In this document: positions 1-9,285 of the stretch, piece by piece
Numbering within the stretch: the first letter of the stretch is position 1
Layout: each line of letters opens with the position of its first letter
DNA from: Saprolegnia diclina VS20
Lineage: Eukaryota > Oomycota > Saprolegniomycetes > Saprolegniales > Saprolegniaceae
Length of the DNA stretch: 22,009 bases
Direction of reading: 5' to 3'
Assembly (NCBI RefSeq): GCF_000281045.1
Contig: NW_008246113.1
Location: forward strand, 427,755-449,763
Program-made: the position numbers and the translations under genes
The notes under the pieces: model-generated
Database searches by the model: none
Told to the model about the DNA's origin: nothing
Seen by the model: only the letters and a program-made list of their open reading frames with translations

Positions 1-359
1 GGTGTCCCTCGCTCTCTGCCGTCGCCACTGAATCCAGCAAGCGTACTGACAAGTGACATGTTTTAGCCGTGGTCGTCATCCTGGTCCGGTTGTAGTTTTG
101 TGTTCAACGAAGAATATACGATCCGCCTATCTATCGCTATGGGCATCAACTACAAATCGACTCGAAATGGATGACATTGTGGTTTGTGGTAGCTACCGAC
201 ATTTCAAAAATGCATTCGCTTTATCGCATCGTCCCTTTAACAGAATTACGTCGCAACCACATGTGGGATTAGGGTTAAGAAGAAGAAATTGTGATTGTGA
301 TTGAAGTTGATTGCTGAACAATGCCTTACATTTGGGTTTAGGGTACACACGCGTCACAC
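1..359. other. Intergenic, no gene seen
   Basis: I see no supportable gene here; the short open frames lack coding character. The stretch lies downstream of the minus-strand RBR gene, so it should contain that gene's 3' untranslated region. It carries two short G-rich telomere-like runs, one around 265-279 and one at 331-343 that includes a TTTAGGG unit, but no array. Confidence 0.6.
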
Positions 360-1250
360 CTATTGGTGGGGGCGAAGGGCGCGAACACCATAGTACACGG
401 CCAGCGGTGGCAACGCGGCGACGGCCACACCCGCAGCAACGACACCCGCAACGACGGCCACGCCCGCACCGACCGTGCCGACGACCGCCTTGGTCATAAA
501 CCGGACTGGCGCGACGGGGCCAAAAAACTTGTGTTTGGAGCGGAGGTACGCGAGTGGCCAGCACAGCACCGCGTTGTGGTCGTCCCACTTGGTACGGCAG
601 CGCCAGCAAAACTGATAGTAGCAATGCGTGCACGTCATGTGGTTGCAGCCGCCGTGCTTCTCGATGGTCGCCGAGCACAGTGGGCAATGCTGCGCGGCGT
701 GGGCGTGGCACCACGACCGATACGCGCGGTCGCACTGTGGCCACCGGTGGTACGCGCCGCCGCAGTCGCGGCACGACGCATGGTGGCAGCTCTTGCAGTC
801 GACGCGGCGCTTGGTCTTCTTCTGGCGCAATGTCGGCGACGGTAGCAACTGGCCGCACTGGGGGCGTGGGCAAAAGCGGTGCCCGCGCTGCCGGTGCTCG
901 TACGCCTCGAGGAAAAGCACGTACTTTTGTACGAGGCTCGTCGACACGACCTGTGCAAGCGCGAGGCGCGGAATCGGTCGTCGGCATGGCCCGGGGCACA
1001 CGAGCTGGTGCGGCGCGACCTGGCCATTGACAATCTTGTGCGTCACATACAGGCGGTAGCAGCCGCCGCAAAAGATGGCGTCGCAGTCGATGCACCGGTG
1101 CACGCGCACGTCGTCGTCGGCAGCGGGCCGTGGCACCTCGAGGCAGATCAAGCACGAGGCGTCGAGATGCGCCGGCGCGATCGCATTTTGGCGCTCAAGG
1201 AAGCCCGAGGCCTCGCTGTCTTCGTCGTCCGAGACCCACGCGTAGTGCAT
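360..1250 (-). CDS. RBR-type (RING1-IBR-RING2) E3 ubiquitin ligase-like membrane protein, paralogue 1
   Basis: This intronless frame encodes 296 residues. It has the full RBR cysteine layout: RING1 with Cys33, Cys36, Cys53, Cys56, Cys61, Cys64, Cys85 and Cys89; an in-between-RING domain with Cys127, Cys132, Cys152, Cys155, Cys160, Cys163, His168 and Cys173; and RING2 with Cys189, Cys192, Cys207, Cys210, Cys215 and Cys218. RING2 contains the EKHGGCNHM signature, in which Cys202 matches the catalytic cysteine that forms a ubiquitin thioester in known RBR ligases. Residues about 254-288 are a long Ala/Val/Gly-rich hydrophobic segment, so the protein is probably tail-anchored in a membrane. No UBA or other targeting domain is visible. 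The acidic N-terminus begins at the first ATG of the frame. A second RBR gene on the same strand lies about 3.3 kb away with the same layout, suggesting duplication. Family assignment is secure; substrate and membrane are unknown. Confidence 0.92.
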   Translation of the reverse strand: MHYAWVSDDEDSEASGFLERQNAIAPAHLDASCLICLEVPRPAADDDVRVHRCIDCDAIFCGGCYRLYVTHKIVNGQVAPHQLVCPGPCRRPIPRLALAQVVSTSLVQKYVLFLEAYEHRQRGHRFCPRPQCGQLLPSPTLRQKKTKRRVDCKSCHHASCRDCGGAYHRWPQCDRAYRSWCHAHAAQHCPLCSATIEKHGGCNHMTCTHCYYQFCWRCRTKWDDHNAVLCWPLAYLRSKHKFFGPVAPVRFMTKAVVGTVGAGVAVVAGVVAAGVAVAALPPLAVYYGVRALRPHQ

Positions 1251-2754
1251 GCCGGACTGGGCTGTTGCGATCTTTGCGAAATGGCAAGATTTGTCGGTTA
1301 CAAGACCCGCAACACGGGACTTTGATGGCCATTCTTCCGTCCTGTCCAGAGAGAAGAAGCAAATAGCAGCGTGTGGCTAGTTCGTACGCATCGGTGGCAG
1401 CGGAACATTTGCTGACAGAGATAGTTTCGATCCTGAGAAGCTGCACTTGCCACCTCATGCATTCTAAAATGCAGCAAATACATCAAATATACGCTCGGCC
1501 TACCGTAAACGAGCTCGACGAAGGGAGCTCACGGAGAGAATTCAGGTCGAATTCCCTTGCTTGCTTTGCGCTCGGCATTGTAACGATGGCCTTGGTGAGA
1601 CGCATGCTCTTGCGAGTGGTCGCTCGACAGCGAATCTTTGGACCGTCAAGCGAGATTGCTCGTCGTGGGTTCTACCAAGGGCGAATAAAAAATGCTTTGA
1701 TTCGATCGAGCTGCTTGCAGTGATGGGGCCGTGCAACCAGCGCTGCATTGGCTCGAGCAGAAATTCACCACCTGAAAATTCCAAAGTATCAACGTAGCAA
1801 CTGTCGGTAACAAGAGCCATAATACGGTGGTAAGCTTGAAAACGACACGGTGACTTCCCGACACACGAGCACTCGCAAGACGACCCGCTGCGTTTATACC
1901 TGGAGCGCAATGTGGCATCAGATGGACGCGAGGACTTAAAGCTTCTCCCCATCACCCTTTGGACGAGCACCTTGAACGTCGACGGACACGAGCTTTTTGG
2001 ACCGGTAAAAAGTCGTACTTCAAGGAGGCTTTCTACTTCAAGGAAGAACGTCATGCACTTGTGGTGACGTCGGTGGGATCTGCAGAGTTCTCCAAGCCGA
2101 CGCGCCGCCGTGTCGGTTAAAAGAACCTGTCTACGGTACAAAACCCACCCAACCACGCTTCGAATCCGGATAGTACTCGCGAGAGTTGTCAAAAGCTCGG
2201 AAGTACAATGTGATCCGATACCGAGTACGTGAGCTCGCTATTGTCCTCGCCGTGTGGTTCTTGCTGCGCTGTGGCTAGCGTTGGCGAACGAGCGCCTTTG
2301 CACTGTCGTGTGGCCGATGTTGCAGCTCTGTGCCTGGCGTCTTGTTCGAGGCGCACATTGTTGGGATGATGGGCGGGCAAGCAAAGTACCCACGCGTCTG
2401 ATGCTTCGAACGTCCCTTGGTTCAACAAGTAGCTCAGATATCATTCGCATTTTCTGTTTATGTGAGCCATCGAACGCTCCATGAATATCTCCGTGAGCCA
2501 TTCGTCGTGAGACGGGAGAAGCGAGCGCGCCGCCGCCATGTCGGCCTCACCTCTCTGTCTCGCCTTGTCTGCATGATAGTGCAATATCAAGTGCAAACTC
2601 GGCCGGTTATGGTTGAAAAGGCAAAAAGGGCGATGTCGTCTTATTAAATATGAAGCGGTAGTTTGAGGTACTGTATAGATATAGGCGCGTGCTGAGTCGA
2701 TGGTCCATCGGCTCTTCTATCGATCGATGATAATGGTACGAGCACGCTCAGTTC
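1251..2754. other. Gene-poor stretch with decayed coding remnant on the plus strand
   Basis: No intact gene is visible. Between about 1600 and 2150 the plus strand gives several consecutive protein-like segments spread over more than one frame and interrupted by stops, for example one with RLYLERNVASDGRED near 1895. They read like an eroded gene of unknown family. The 216-codon minus-strand frame across 1542-2192 lacks any recognisable motif and looks like a shadow. From 2190 to 2754 I see nothing I can support. Confidence 0.4.
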
Positions 2755-3153
2755 TTAGCAGCTCGTGCGACTTGCGTCGACATATGGGCGCGATCGGGCG
2801 GTAATGTCGGACGACGTCGAGTGGCGCCGCGCGCGCATCTTGCGCATGGTCTCGAGGTGGTGGCGGAACGTGTCGAGGGCTTCCGTGGCACGCTCGGGTT
2901 CGGCTGCAAAGTCGACCTCTTTGAGGTCTTGCAGAAGATGGTGCATGGCTTCGTCGACAATGGTGTTACGTCGCCGGCCGTCGCTCGAGCCGCTGCTGCT
3001 GCTGCGCGACGAGCTCGTCGAGGACGAGCTTCCGATCGTGATTGCATGCGGTGCCTTGATGCGAACTTGGTGCGCAGCGATGGTCGTGACGGGCATGGTG
3101 AGGCGGGTGGTTGGTGCGGGCGAGTCGCAAATCAAAAGTGGCGTTGTGACCAT
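2755..3153 (-). CDS. Small Ser-rich hypothetical protein
   Basis: This frame encodes 132 residues from an ATG at 3151-3153; the longer open frame upstream (to 3246) has poorer coding character. I do not recognise a family. Residues about 42-58 form a Ser-rich low-complexity linker. Residues about 63-110 are charged and probably helical, with hydrophobic residues at regular spacing (VDEAMHHLLQDLKEV). The C-terminal tail is basic and rich in Ser and Arg. There is no signal peptide, membrane segment or cysteine motif. Third positions are G/C-rich like the recognised genes, and the frame is clean, which is why I accept it. It stands alone between the two RBR genes on the same strand. It could be a lineage-specific regulatory or scaffold protein, but that is only a guess. 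Confidence 0.5.
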   Translation of the reverse strand: MVTTPLLICDSPAPTTRLTMPVTTIAAHQVRIKAPHAITIGSSSSTSSSRSSSSGSSDGRRRNTIVDEAMHHLLQDLKEVDFAAEPERATEALDTFRHHLETMRKMRARRHSTSSDITARSRPYVDASRTSC

Positions 3154-4586
3154 CGTGCGTAATAAGTACAGTCGAGTGCCAACGGTCTCGTTCACGGTCA
3201 AATGAAGTCTGGTGCAAGGCCCGCAATTTCCCGGTCTCAAAAACACGGTATTTGGCCAAAGACACGGTCGGTACGCCCGACCATCGGTGCGACATGTGCG
3301 ATTGAACCTGCTGCGTCAGCGGCCTTGGATTGGCCAATGTTATGATGGGCGAGCAAGTGATTGGCCGTTACAAAGCGCTCGGAGCCGTCCGTTTTTATTC
3401 CACATGCGCTAAATCGTATGATTGGATACATGGATCGCACAGAGCCACGCCCGCATCGATGCCCAGCTGCACCCGCGTCCTGTATCAGCCGTCGACCACC
3501 CATGCAACTCGACTCGATGCCTCGACAAAGCGAGACGCTCACTACTGTACTGAACGCGTGCGGTAGAGGATCGGTAGATCTCGCCTCATCTAATACCATT
3601 CGCACATATTTGGCGGCCAGTGACACACCAAATGTCGTTTACTGGTCAGTGGACGCGGCGTGGGACAAGCGATGCAGTAACCGGCGACGATCCATCGACG
3701 GATTGCCCGCCGCCATCCTAGTTCATTTACGCGACGGCGAATTATGCGATGCATGGACAGGGCGGGCGTGTCGAACGGCCGCTGAACGGTGGCGAAGGAC
3801 CATCAACGAAGCGCCGCGAGGAGCGTTACGACGCAGGTCATCAGACCACGAGTGAGTGCCGTTGCGTCAACCGAACCTGGATGGCGAAGTCCCGAGTCTT
3901 CGTTGTTGCTTGTTCTTATACTACGAGTCCTTGCTACAGCTACTTGCTTGATGCAAGCTACTGGGACGAGAGGCGATGCCAAGAGGTGCGACAACATCAA
4001 GAATGTGGTGTCGTTTACTGCCAGCACAAACCTTGAGCGTACATGGCCCAGACGCTCGGCGATTCCATGCGACGCCGCCACAACGACCCACACACGACGC
4101 TTGGCCGCTCGTCGAAGCGTTCGACGCGCAGTAGACAGACGACCACGTTTGGCAGGGTCTGGCGACACACCCAAGGCAAGTAGCTTCAAGGAAGACATGT
4201 TACGAGCTCGCTTGACGCTTCAAGTATGTAGCAGTAGTACTCACACCAACAACGACCCGCTGGGTTGCAGACCAGGCAAGCACACCCAAACGAACCTGGG
4301 AGGCCGCGGTCTGTCACGCCATGACGTGGCGCCACCTGCACCCAGATGGGCAATCTGTAACGGTTGTCCAATGTGTAAAGTTCGACGGCGCCGGCCCGCG
4401 CGGCCAGACAACGGGCAGGTAGCAAAACCTGGCACGCTTGCGCATTGGCACGTACGGCTGTCGCGGCTGTCCTGGAGTGAGCCGCGGACCGCCGTACGAT
4501 GCAATTCCTACGCGACACTGCCTCATCCGCATTTGGTGTTAACGACAAGCAACACAGAGTCTATTAGATAAAGAACGATACGGCGG
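3154..4586. other. Gene-poor stretch
   Basis: Several plus-strand frames of 160 to 260 codons overlap here (3361-3855, 3789-4571), but their compositions are Arg/Thr/Ser-heavy, they share no motif with a known family, and their codon choice lacks the G/C-ending bias of the real genes. A stretch near 3700-3830 has a faint F-box-like pattern that I do not trust. I regard the whole stretch as noncoding or decayed. Confidence 0.5.
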
Positions 4587-5462
4587 CTATTCGTCGTCGT
4601 CGAGGCCGAGAAAGGCAGCGACGAGCTCGCGGAGACAGTCGACATACATGGTCCAGACGCCCTTGGACTCGCGATGGCCTTGGCATGCGCGCACGAGCTG
4701 GTAGCCGGCGACACAGGGCAGCCCGAGCCCGACGACGGCGAGCAAGACGACAACTTCCAGCGCGACGACGCCTGTCACGACGGCGCCGTGGGCGACGGCA
4801 CCAAGCAGCGAGCGCTGGCCGTGCTTGGACCACGGGCGGCCGGACGCCCAATCAAACTCAAAGTGGCATTGGCTGCATGCAACGTGGTTGCAGCCACCGT
4901 TCTTCTCGATCGTGAAGCGGCAGTTGGGGCACTGCTGGGATTTCGTGGCCTTGACCCACTTTTTGTAGAGCTTGTCGTTGCACGTCGCGCGCGGTAGACG
5001 ATGGTAGTCGTCGCCGCATCGGAGACACGACCGCTTCTGGCACACGTTGCAGTCGACGCGGCGCTTGAAGAAGAGGCTTTCTTTGGTTTGGACTGGGATT
5101 GGCGCACCGCAGTTTGTGCGCGGGCAAAAGAGGCCGCCGCGCGCGCGGTGCTCGGAGCTCGCAAAGAAGGTTTGAAACTTGCGCAGCGTCTCGGGCGGGA
5201 GGTGGAACTCGAGGTCGTTCATCGTGACTGCGACGCCACACGCCTCGCCGGGACACACGAGGTGCGACGGCAGCACGAGGCCGTCGTTGATTTTTGTTAC
5301 CAAGTACGTTTGGTAGCATTGCATGCAAAAGGCGCTCGAGCATTCGCGGCACTGTACAAAGCCTTCGACGTTGTCGTAGCGGCTCGTGTCGCTGCAGATA
5401 ACGCACTCGAGGAGCGCGGTAGAGGAGGAAAAGGCCGACGCGGACGAGAGCGGACTCGACAT
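4587..5462 (-). CDS. RBR-type (RING1-IBR-RING2) E3 ligase-like membrane protein, paralogue 2, altered RING2
   Basis: This intronless gene encodes 291 residues. I chose the ATG at 5460-5462 because the frame upstream to 5570 begins with a non-ATG codon and the length then matches the 296-residue paralogue. RING1 ligands are Cys20, Cys23, Cys38, Cys41, Cys46, Cys49, Cys70 and Cys75. IBR ligands are Cys113, Cys118, Cys138, Cys141, Cys146, Cys149, His154 and Cys161. RING2 has Cys178, Cys181, Cys196 and Cys199, and the EKNGGCNHV signature with putative catalytic Cys191. Where paralogue 1 has FCWRC, this protein has FDWAS, so the next zinc-ligand pair is replaced by Asp204 and Ser207. A hydrophobic segment at about 220-255 should anchor it in a membrane, and the tail ends in acidic residues (GLDDDE). 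RBR membership is clear; whether RING2 still folds and transfers ubiquitin is uncertain. Confidence 0.9.
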   Translation of the reverse strand: MSSPLSSASAFSSSTALLECVICSDTSRYDNVEGFVQCRECSSAFCMQCYQTYLVTKINDGLVLPSHLVCPGEACGVAVTMNDLEFHLPPETLRKFQTFFASSEHRARGGLFCPRTNCGAPIPVQTKESLFFKRRVDCNVCQKRSCLRCGDDYHRLPRATCNDKLYKKWVKATKSQQCPNCRFTIEKNGGCNHVACSQCHFEFDWASGRPWSKHGQRSLLGAVAHGAVVTGVVALEVVVLLAVVGLGLPCVAGYQLVRACQGHRESKGVWTMYVDCLRELVAAFLGLDDDE

Positions 5463-7017
5463 GATGATGAAAATGGAGTGGAGATGGACCTGCGAGGCAA
5501 GGTAAGTGTTGAAGTGATCTTGTAGCAAGACGCGCTGCGGCGCGCAAAGACAATCATTAACTGCGCGCACTTGGATTCAGCATACTATTGTCGATTCGCT
5601 AGCGTGTTTTTACAAAATGTGTGAAAATTTCAACGAATTGTACGGTACGAGGTAGCGACGCCAATTTTTGTGACTGTGAAAAGCGATACGTCGCTTGTGA
5701 GTTATGACGAGCTTTACGAACGCACACTCAAGTAGCAAACACGGGATGGGCAGATGGGTTGGAACAAGAGGGAGCGGGACGAGCTCGCTGGACCGCTCGT
5801 GCACGCATCACGGCGGCGACAGATGTTTCACGCGGACAGGCCGAGGTTCGTTGAAGTGCGGCACCCGCGTCGCGCCGAGGACGCAGGGACATGCACAATG
5901 GCAAAGGCGTTGACACGACACGGCGGTAGCAAGCCATCGAGATTTGCTCAATGTAAGGAGGCAGCGCGGTTGGTAGTCGGCAAAAATGTCATCTTTGAAT
6001 TTTCAAAAATCAAAAATATCACCTCGTGTCCGCAATTCTAGTGCGGCTTGTAGACATTGATTTACCCGTGAAATAGCAGTGTAGGTCGATTCAACGGGAT
6101 GCCTTTTGGTGAATTGCACAGTCAAGTGGCCTTGTGGGCATATATTTCACTTCAAAAATGACATTTTTTTGGCGGGCGGTAGGGTAGGGTGCTCGCTCAC
6201 ACTGAGGCATCGTCCGGCCGGACCAGCGGCTTCACGACGATCGCAGCCGACGCGTGGAAATGGCGACGTACAGCAGGCAAGTGCTTTGAGCAAGCAACAT
6301 TTCTCGTGGCATATGATGTGTCGATGGTCGATGGTTGAGGTTGTTGTTGTTGAAGTGGGGGTCGTCTATTGAAATACGTAAATCTACGCCAAATAAAATT
6401 GTCGGACTTTCTTCGTTGTGTAGGCGCTGGTGTTGTTAATCTTGATCTAGGCCGGCGGAGGCAGTTGCGCGATCCGCGGGACAAGGTGCTGGCGCGATCA
6501 CTCGTGTTGAGCGAGGAGTTGGAGAAGGCGACGGAGAGCCATCTGCCCTGGGTTTTGAACGAGGCTGTGGTGCAAGTGCATTTGAGCGACACGCGCCGCT
6601 TTGACGGCAATCGTCCATGGGCTTGGCAGTGGGAGGTCGGCGCGAAAGACGCGATCGTGCCGGACGCGCCATGATGGTCGTCGTTGCCATCGCGCCTTGT
6701 GATCTAACCACATCCATGATTCATCATGAACCATCAACGCAGCTAAAATCGCTCTACGGCGCCGTTGTGCCTCGTCCAAGTGCTGAGAAAACTCGCTCGA
6801 GTGCCACCGTTCAGCACAACACAAGTGGCCGCACCGGTCGCATGACCTACCCATCGTGCGTGCGTCTTTGTCAGTCTCTCGACCACGCTGGATTAGTCGG
6901 CGAGCAAAATGACCTATTGCCCTTCCCTAGTGGGATCCTCGACATGCAGTGGATAACCCACTGCAACAGCGATGGCACCAGGAAGATGATACAGATAACG
7001 AGTTGGTTAGCGACTTC
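5463..7017. other. Gene-poor stretch with A/T-rich patches
   Basis: I find no gene with family motifs on either strand. Frames of 90 to 140 codons between 6197 and 6854 overlap one another and lack recognisable domains. The region contains A/T-rich patches at about 5985-6030 and 6140-6170, which form the ends of an inverted repeat listed separately. The first bases next to 5462 presumably hold the promoter of the RBR 2 gene. Confidence 0.5.
5979..6173. repeat. Inverted-repeat-bounded segment, possible MITE-like element
   Basis: The left arm (5981-6001) contains AAAAATGTCATCTTTGAA. The right arm (6151-6171) contains its near-perfect reverse complement, TTCAAAAATGACATTTTT, with one mismatch over about 18 bases and two extra T's at the outer side. 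The arms enclose about 150 A/T-rich bases with no coding frame. This is the form of a short non-autonomous DNA transposon, but I cannot see a convincing target-site duplication, and the arms are T/A-rich enough that chance is possible. Confidence 0.3.
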
Positions 7018-8013
7018 TTAGACGAAGTAGCCAATCGCAGCCATAATGGCCGAGCCAATGTAAAAACACACATAGATCGCCGTGCGCCGTGGCGTCGACT
7101 TGGCGTGGAAGTCGGCGTTGATCGTATACTGGTACGTCACGAGCTCAACGAGGCCCGTGTAGACGAGGATACCGCCGGCGATGGCCTCCAAGACACCGCT
7201 GACCCACAGCGCGGTGGTCGAGGTCGGGCTGTACGAATCACTAACAAGAATGCCAATGACAATACCAATCGGAGTCGTAATCGAAAAAAGAAACGCTGTG
7301 CGCAGCGCGGCTTTCAAGCCCGAGAACGCCGAGACCGACGACGTGCCAACGGCGACGCCTTCAAAGAACTGATGGCACGAGAGCGCAATCCAAAGCGTTA
7401 GGAACGTGTCGCCGTCGGCGACGCCGAGCTCGAGGCCAATGAGCACCGAGTGAATCGCGACGCCGACTTCAAAGATGATTGTCGTGATCTTCCGCCGCAA
7501 GATCGTTTGGGCCAATGTCGCTGTCGCTGGCACGCGCGTCATGCGGCGCATCTCGAGTGGCGACTCGGCGTCGTCGTAGTGGTCGTCCTTGGCCAGCATC
7601 GCGGGCGGCTCGTCAAAGATCGTCATCTCGGACGGCGATGGCCGCGACATGGCAATCACGAGCTCGGTCTCGAGCACTTGCATGATGTAGACCGTGGCGA
7701 GCACGATGACCATGGCAAGGCCCGTGTACGGCAAGTCGAGGCACGGGCTGTCGAGGTTGCGCATCGCGGGTGGGATCATGTGGACAAACGCTGTTGAGAC
7801 GACGACGCCAAAGCCGAGTGCATTGAAGCACTCCATGACCTTGCGGCTGTTGCGGAGGCAAGCGAGGTATGATGAGAGCACGGGCAGCATGCTTCCGGCC
7901 AGCGAGCACAAGAAGATGACGGGCACGGACGCGATCTCGACCGCGAGGTCGTCGTCGCTCGAGCCGTCGCGGACGCCGCCGCAGGTAAAATTGACGGTCA
8001 CGGTCGTCGCCAT
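7018..8013 (-). CDS. ZIP-family (SLC39-type) zinc/metal transporter
   Basis: This intronless gene encodes 331 residues from the ATG at 8011-8013. The frame stays open to 8202, but the extra 63 residues are not hydrophobic and do not resemble a ZIP N-terminus. Eight membrane segments can be placed at about 27-49, 64-82, 97-121, 178-198, 203-226, 234-257, 266-290 and 311-331, and the protein ends immediately after the last, as is usual for ZIPs. Segment 4 carries the signature His188-Ser-Val-Leu-Ile-Gly-Leu-Glu-Leu-Gly, and segment 5 carries His214-Gln-Phe-Phe-Glu218-Gly, the residues that form the transport metal site in the family. Segment 2 has FVHMIPPA. The loop between segments 3 and 4 (122-175) is acidic, with a single DDHYDD cluster instead of a long His-rich stretch. 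It most likely moves zinc or iron into the cytosol; metal and membrane cannot be read from sequence. Confidence 0.94.
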   Translation of the reverse strand: MATTVTVNFTCGGVRDGSSDDDLAVEIASVPVIFLCSLAGSMLPVLSSYLACLRNSRKVMECFNALGFGVVVSTAFVHMIPPAMRNLDSPCLDLPYTGLAMVIVLATVYIMQVLETELVIAMSRPSPSEMTIFDEPPAMLAKDDHYDDAESPLEMRRMTRVPATATLAQTILRRKITTIIFEVGVAIHSVLIGLELGVADGDTFLTLWIALSCHQFFEGVAVGTSSVSAFSGLKAALRTAFLFSITTPIGIVIGILVSDSYSPTSTTALWVSGVLEAIAGGILVYTGLVELVTYQYTINADFHAKSTPRRTAIYVCFYIGSAIMAAIGYFV

Positions 8014-9285
8014 GTTGCAAGTTGCAGAGTGCAGCCACGCAGGCGCGCGACGCCGGGCGTGAGGCCAGTCGCGCAATGGCCCGATCCGGACAGGCGTCAA
8101 CTTGGCCGGCCACCAGATTAGAGCCGCGGGCCCGGAATCAGCATCGATTTGACCTCTTTCCTTTGAGCAGCATACTTTAACCAAGACAAAATCAGCAATC
8201 ATATGGTCGAGAATGGGTCGACAACTGGCGACGGTGCGAATAAGCTGCTATCGACGGCTACACGCCGTTTGTACGGCATCACTCGATACTTCGAGCCATT
8301 GAGTTGGTGTGCTGCCAGCGAGGGCGTCCTCGGAGCGTCCTACACCGGCGCAGCGACGTTGGTCCCAAAGGCTTGCGGCCCGTTCATTCCTGAAGTACGA
8401 AGTTTGGATTTGGGCTCACTTTTGCTTCGAACTTCGACCAGGCGGTGCGGTCGGCAAGGTATTGGCGCGAGTTCCGAACGCAAGGAACGACCGATCCTGC
8501 AGCTAGGCGTCGCCATGCAATCTCGTCGGCCTCGCTTTCTTGGTCTCAGGCGCGTCGGATCAGACGCTGACGCACTGCGTTATGTCGACGACGTTGCCGT
8601 TGCTTGATGCCATTTTCGATCGAGATTGCCCTTCAACCGGGAAGAAGCCGACGCGGTCTGAGCTACGCGTTTGCTCGCGAACGAAGCGCCTCGAGAAGCA
8701 AGCGAACGTCACGCTCCACCCGTGAGCAAATGCATCGCAGGAGGCTGTCGGCACGGGCGTGATTCGTATTGGTCGGAGAAGGCAGAGAGGTCGACGATTC
8801 ATTTTGATGTCATCAGGTACCGTCGCCACTGTGGCACGTATCCGTTAGTCGAGTAAGACATGCGTTCTAGCAGGTGCTCTAGTCGCACTGTTATGGGACT
8901 CGTCACCTGTCCACAAGTCCACACACCCGAGCCAAGACCGACAAGTATGGAAGGTGCACGGCCACGGGTAAGCAGTGTCAGCAGCCAACACTGGTACCTC
9001 GGCAAGCACAGGTACTGCTCGACCGCGTGTATCGTTCGTTCGCCGCCAAGCCAGCCAGAGCCACTAGCACGAGTCTTGTTATGGCCGTGAGCACCGTTGT
9101 CCTTTCCGCCTCAACCGATTTTGTAGGCCCCCCTACGTTAAAGTCGAATTTTATTTATATTCATCCCGCCTCGACACTTGTTTTTGTATTCCATTAAAGT
9201 GTTGCCATTAAATAATATAATGACCACCCCTGGTGGAGTGATAGGCATCACGAGTGGCAGCTGTTGGAGTCGGGCACAGAACACG
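8014..9285. other. Divergent intergenic region
   Basis: This stretch separates the ZIP gene (minus) from the acid phosphatase gene (plus), so it should hold both promoters. A 134-codon plus-strand frame at 8203-8607 has no recognisable motif and I do not accept it. The part just upstream of the phosphatase (about 9145-9222) is A/T-rich, in contrast to the G/C-rich surroundings, and is the likely core promoter region of that gene. Confidence 0.5.

Noticed and set aside
193-1155. Minus-strand frame of 320 codons across RBR 1
   Set aside because: It is Arg/Pro-rich, has no motif, and is a frame shadow of the RBR gene, which has the full zinc-ligand set.
2150-2175. TTCGAATCC sequence like a tRNA T-loop
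   Set aside because: I could not find acceptor, D or anticodon arms at the right distances on either strand.
1542-2192. Minus-strand frame of 216 codons
   Set aside because: It has no domain and weak codon bias, and the opposite strand carries more protein-like, though interrupted, segments.
3361-3855. Plus-strand frame with a faint F-box-like stretch
   Set aside because: Only a few hydrophobic positions fit, the Leu-Pro and Trp landmarks are not in the right register, and the rest of the frame is featureless.
3789-4571. Plus-strand frame of 260 codons
   Set aside because: It is Arg/Thr/Ala-heavy with no motif and no G/C-ending codon bias; probably chance.
8203-8607. Plus-strand frame of 134 codons starting with ATG between ZIP and phosphatase
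   Set aside because: It has no motif, irregular composition, and lies in the expected divergent promoter region.
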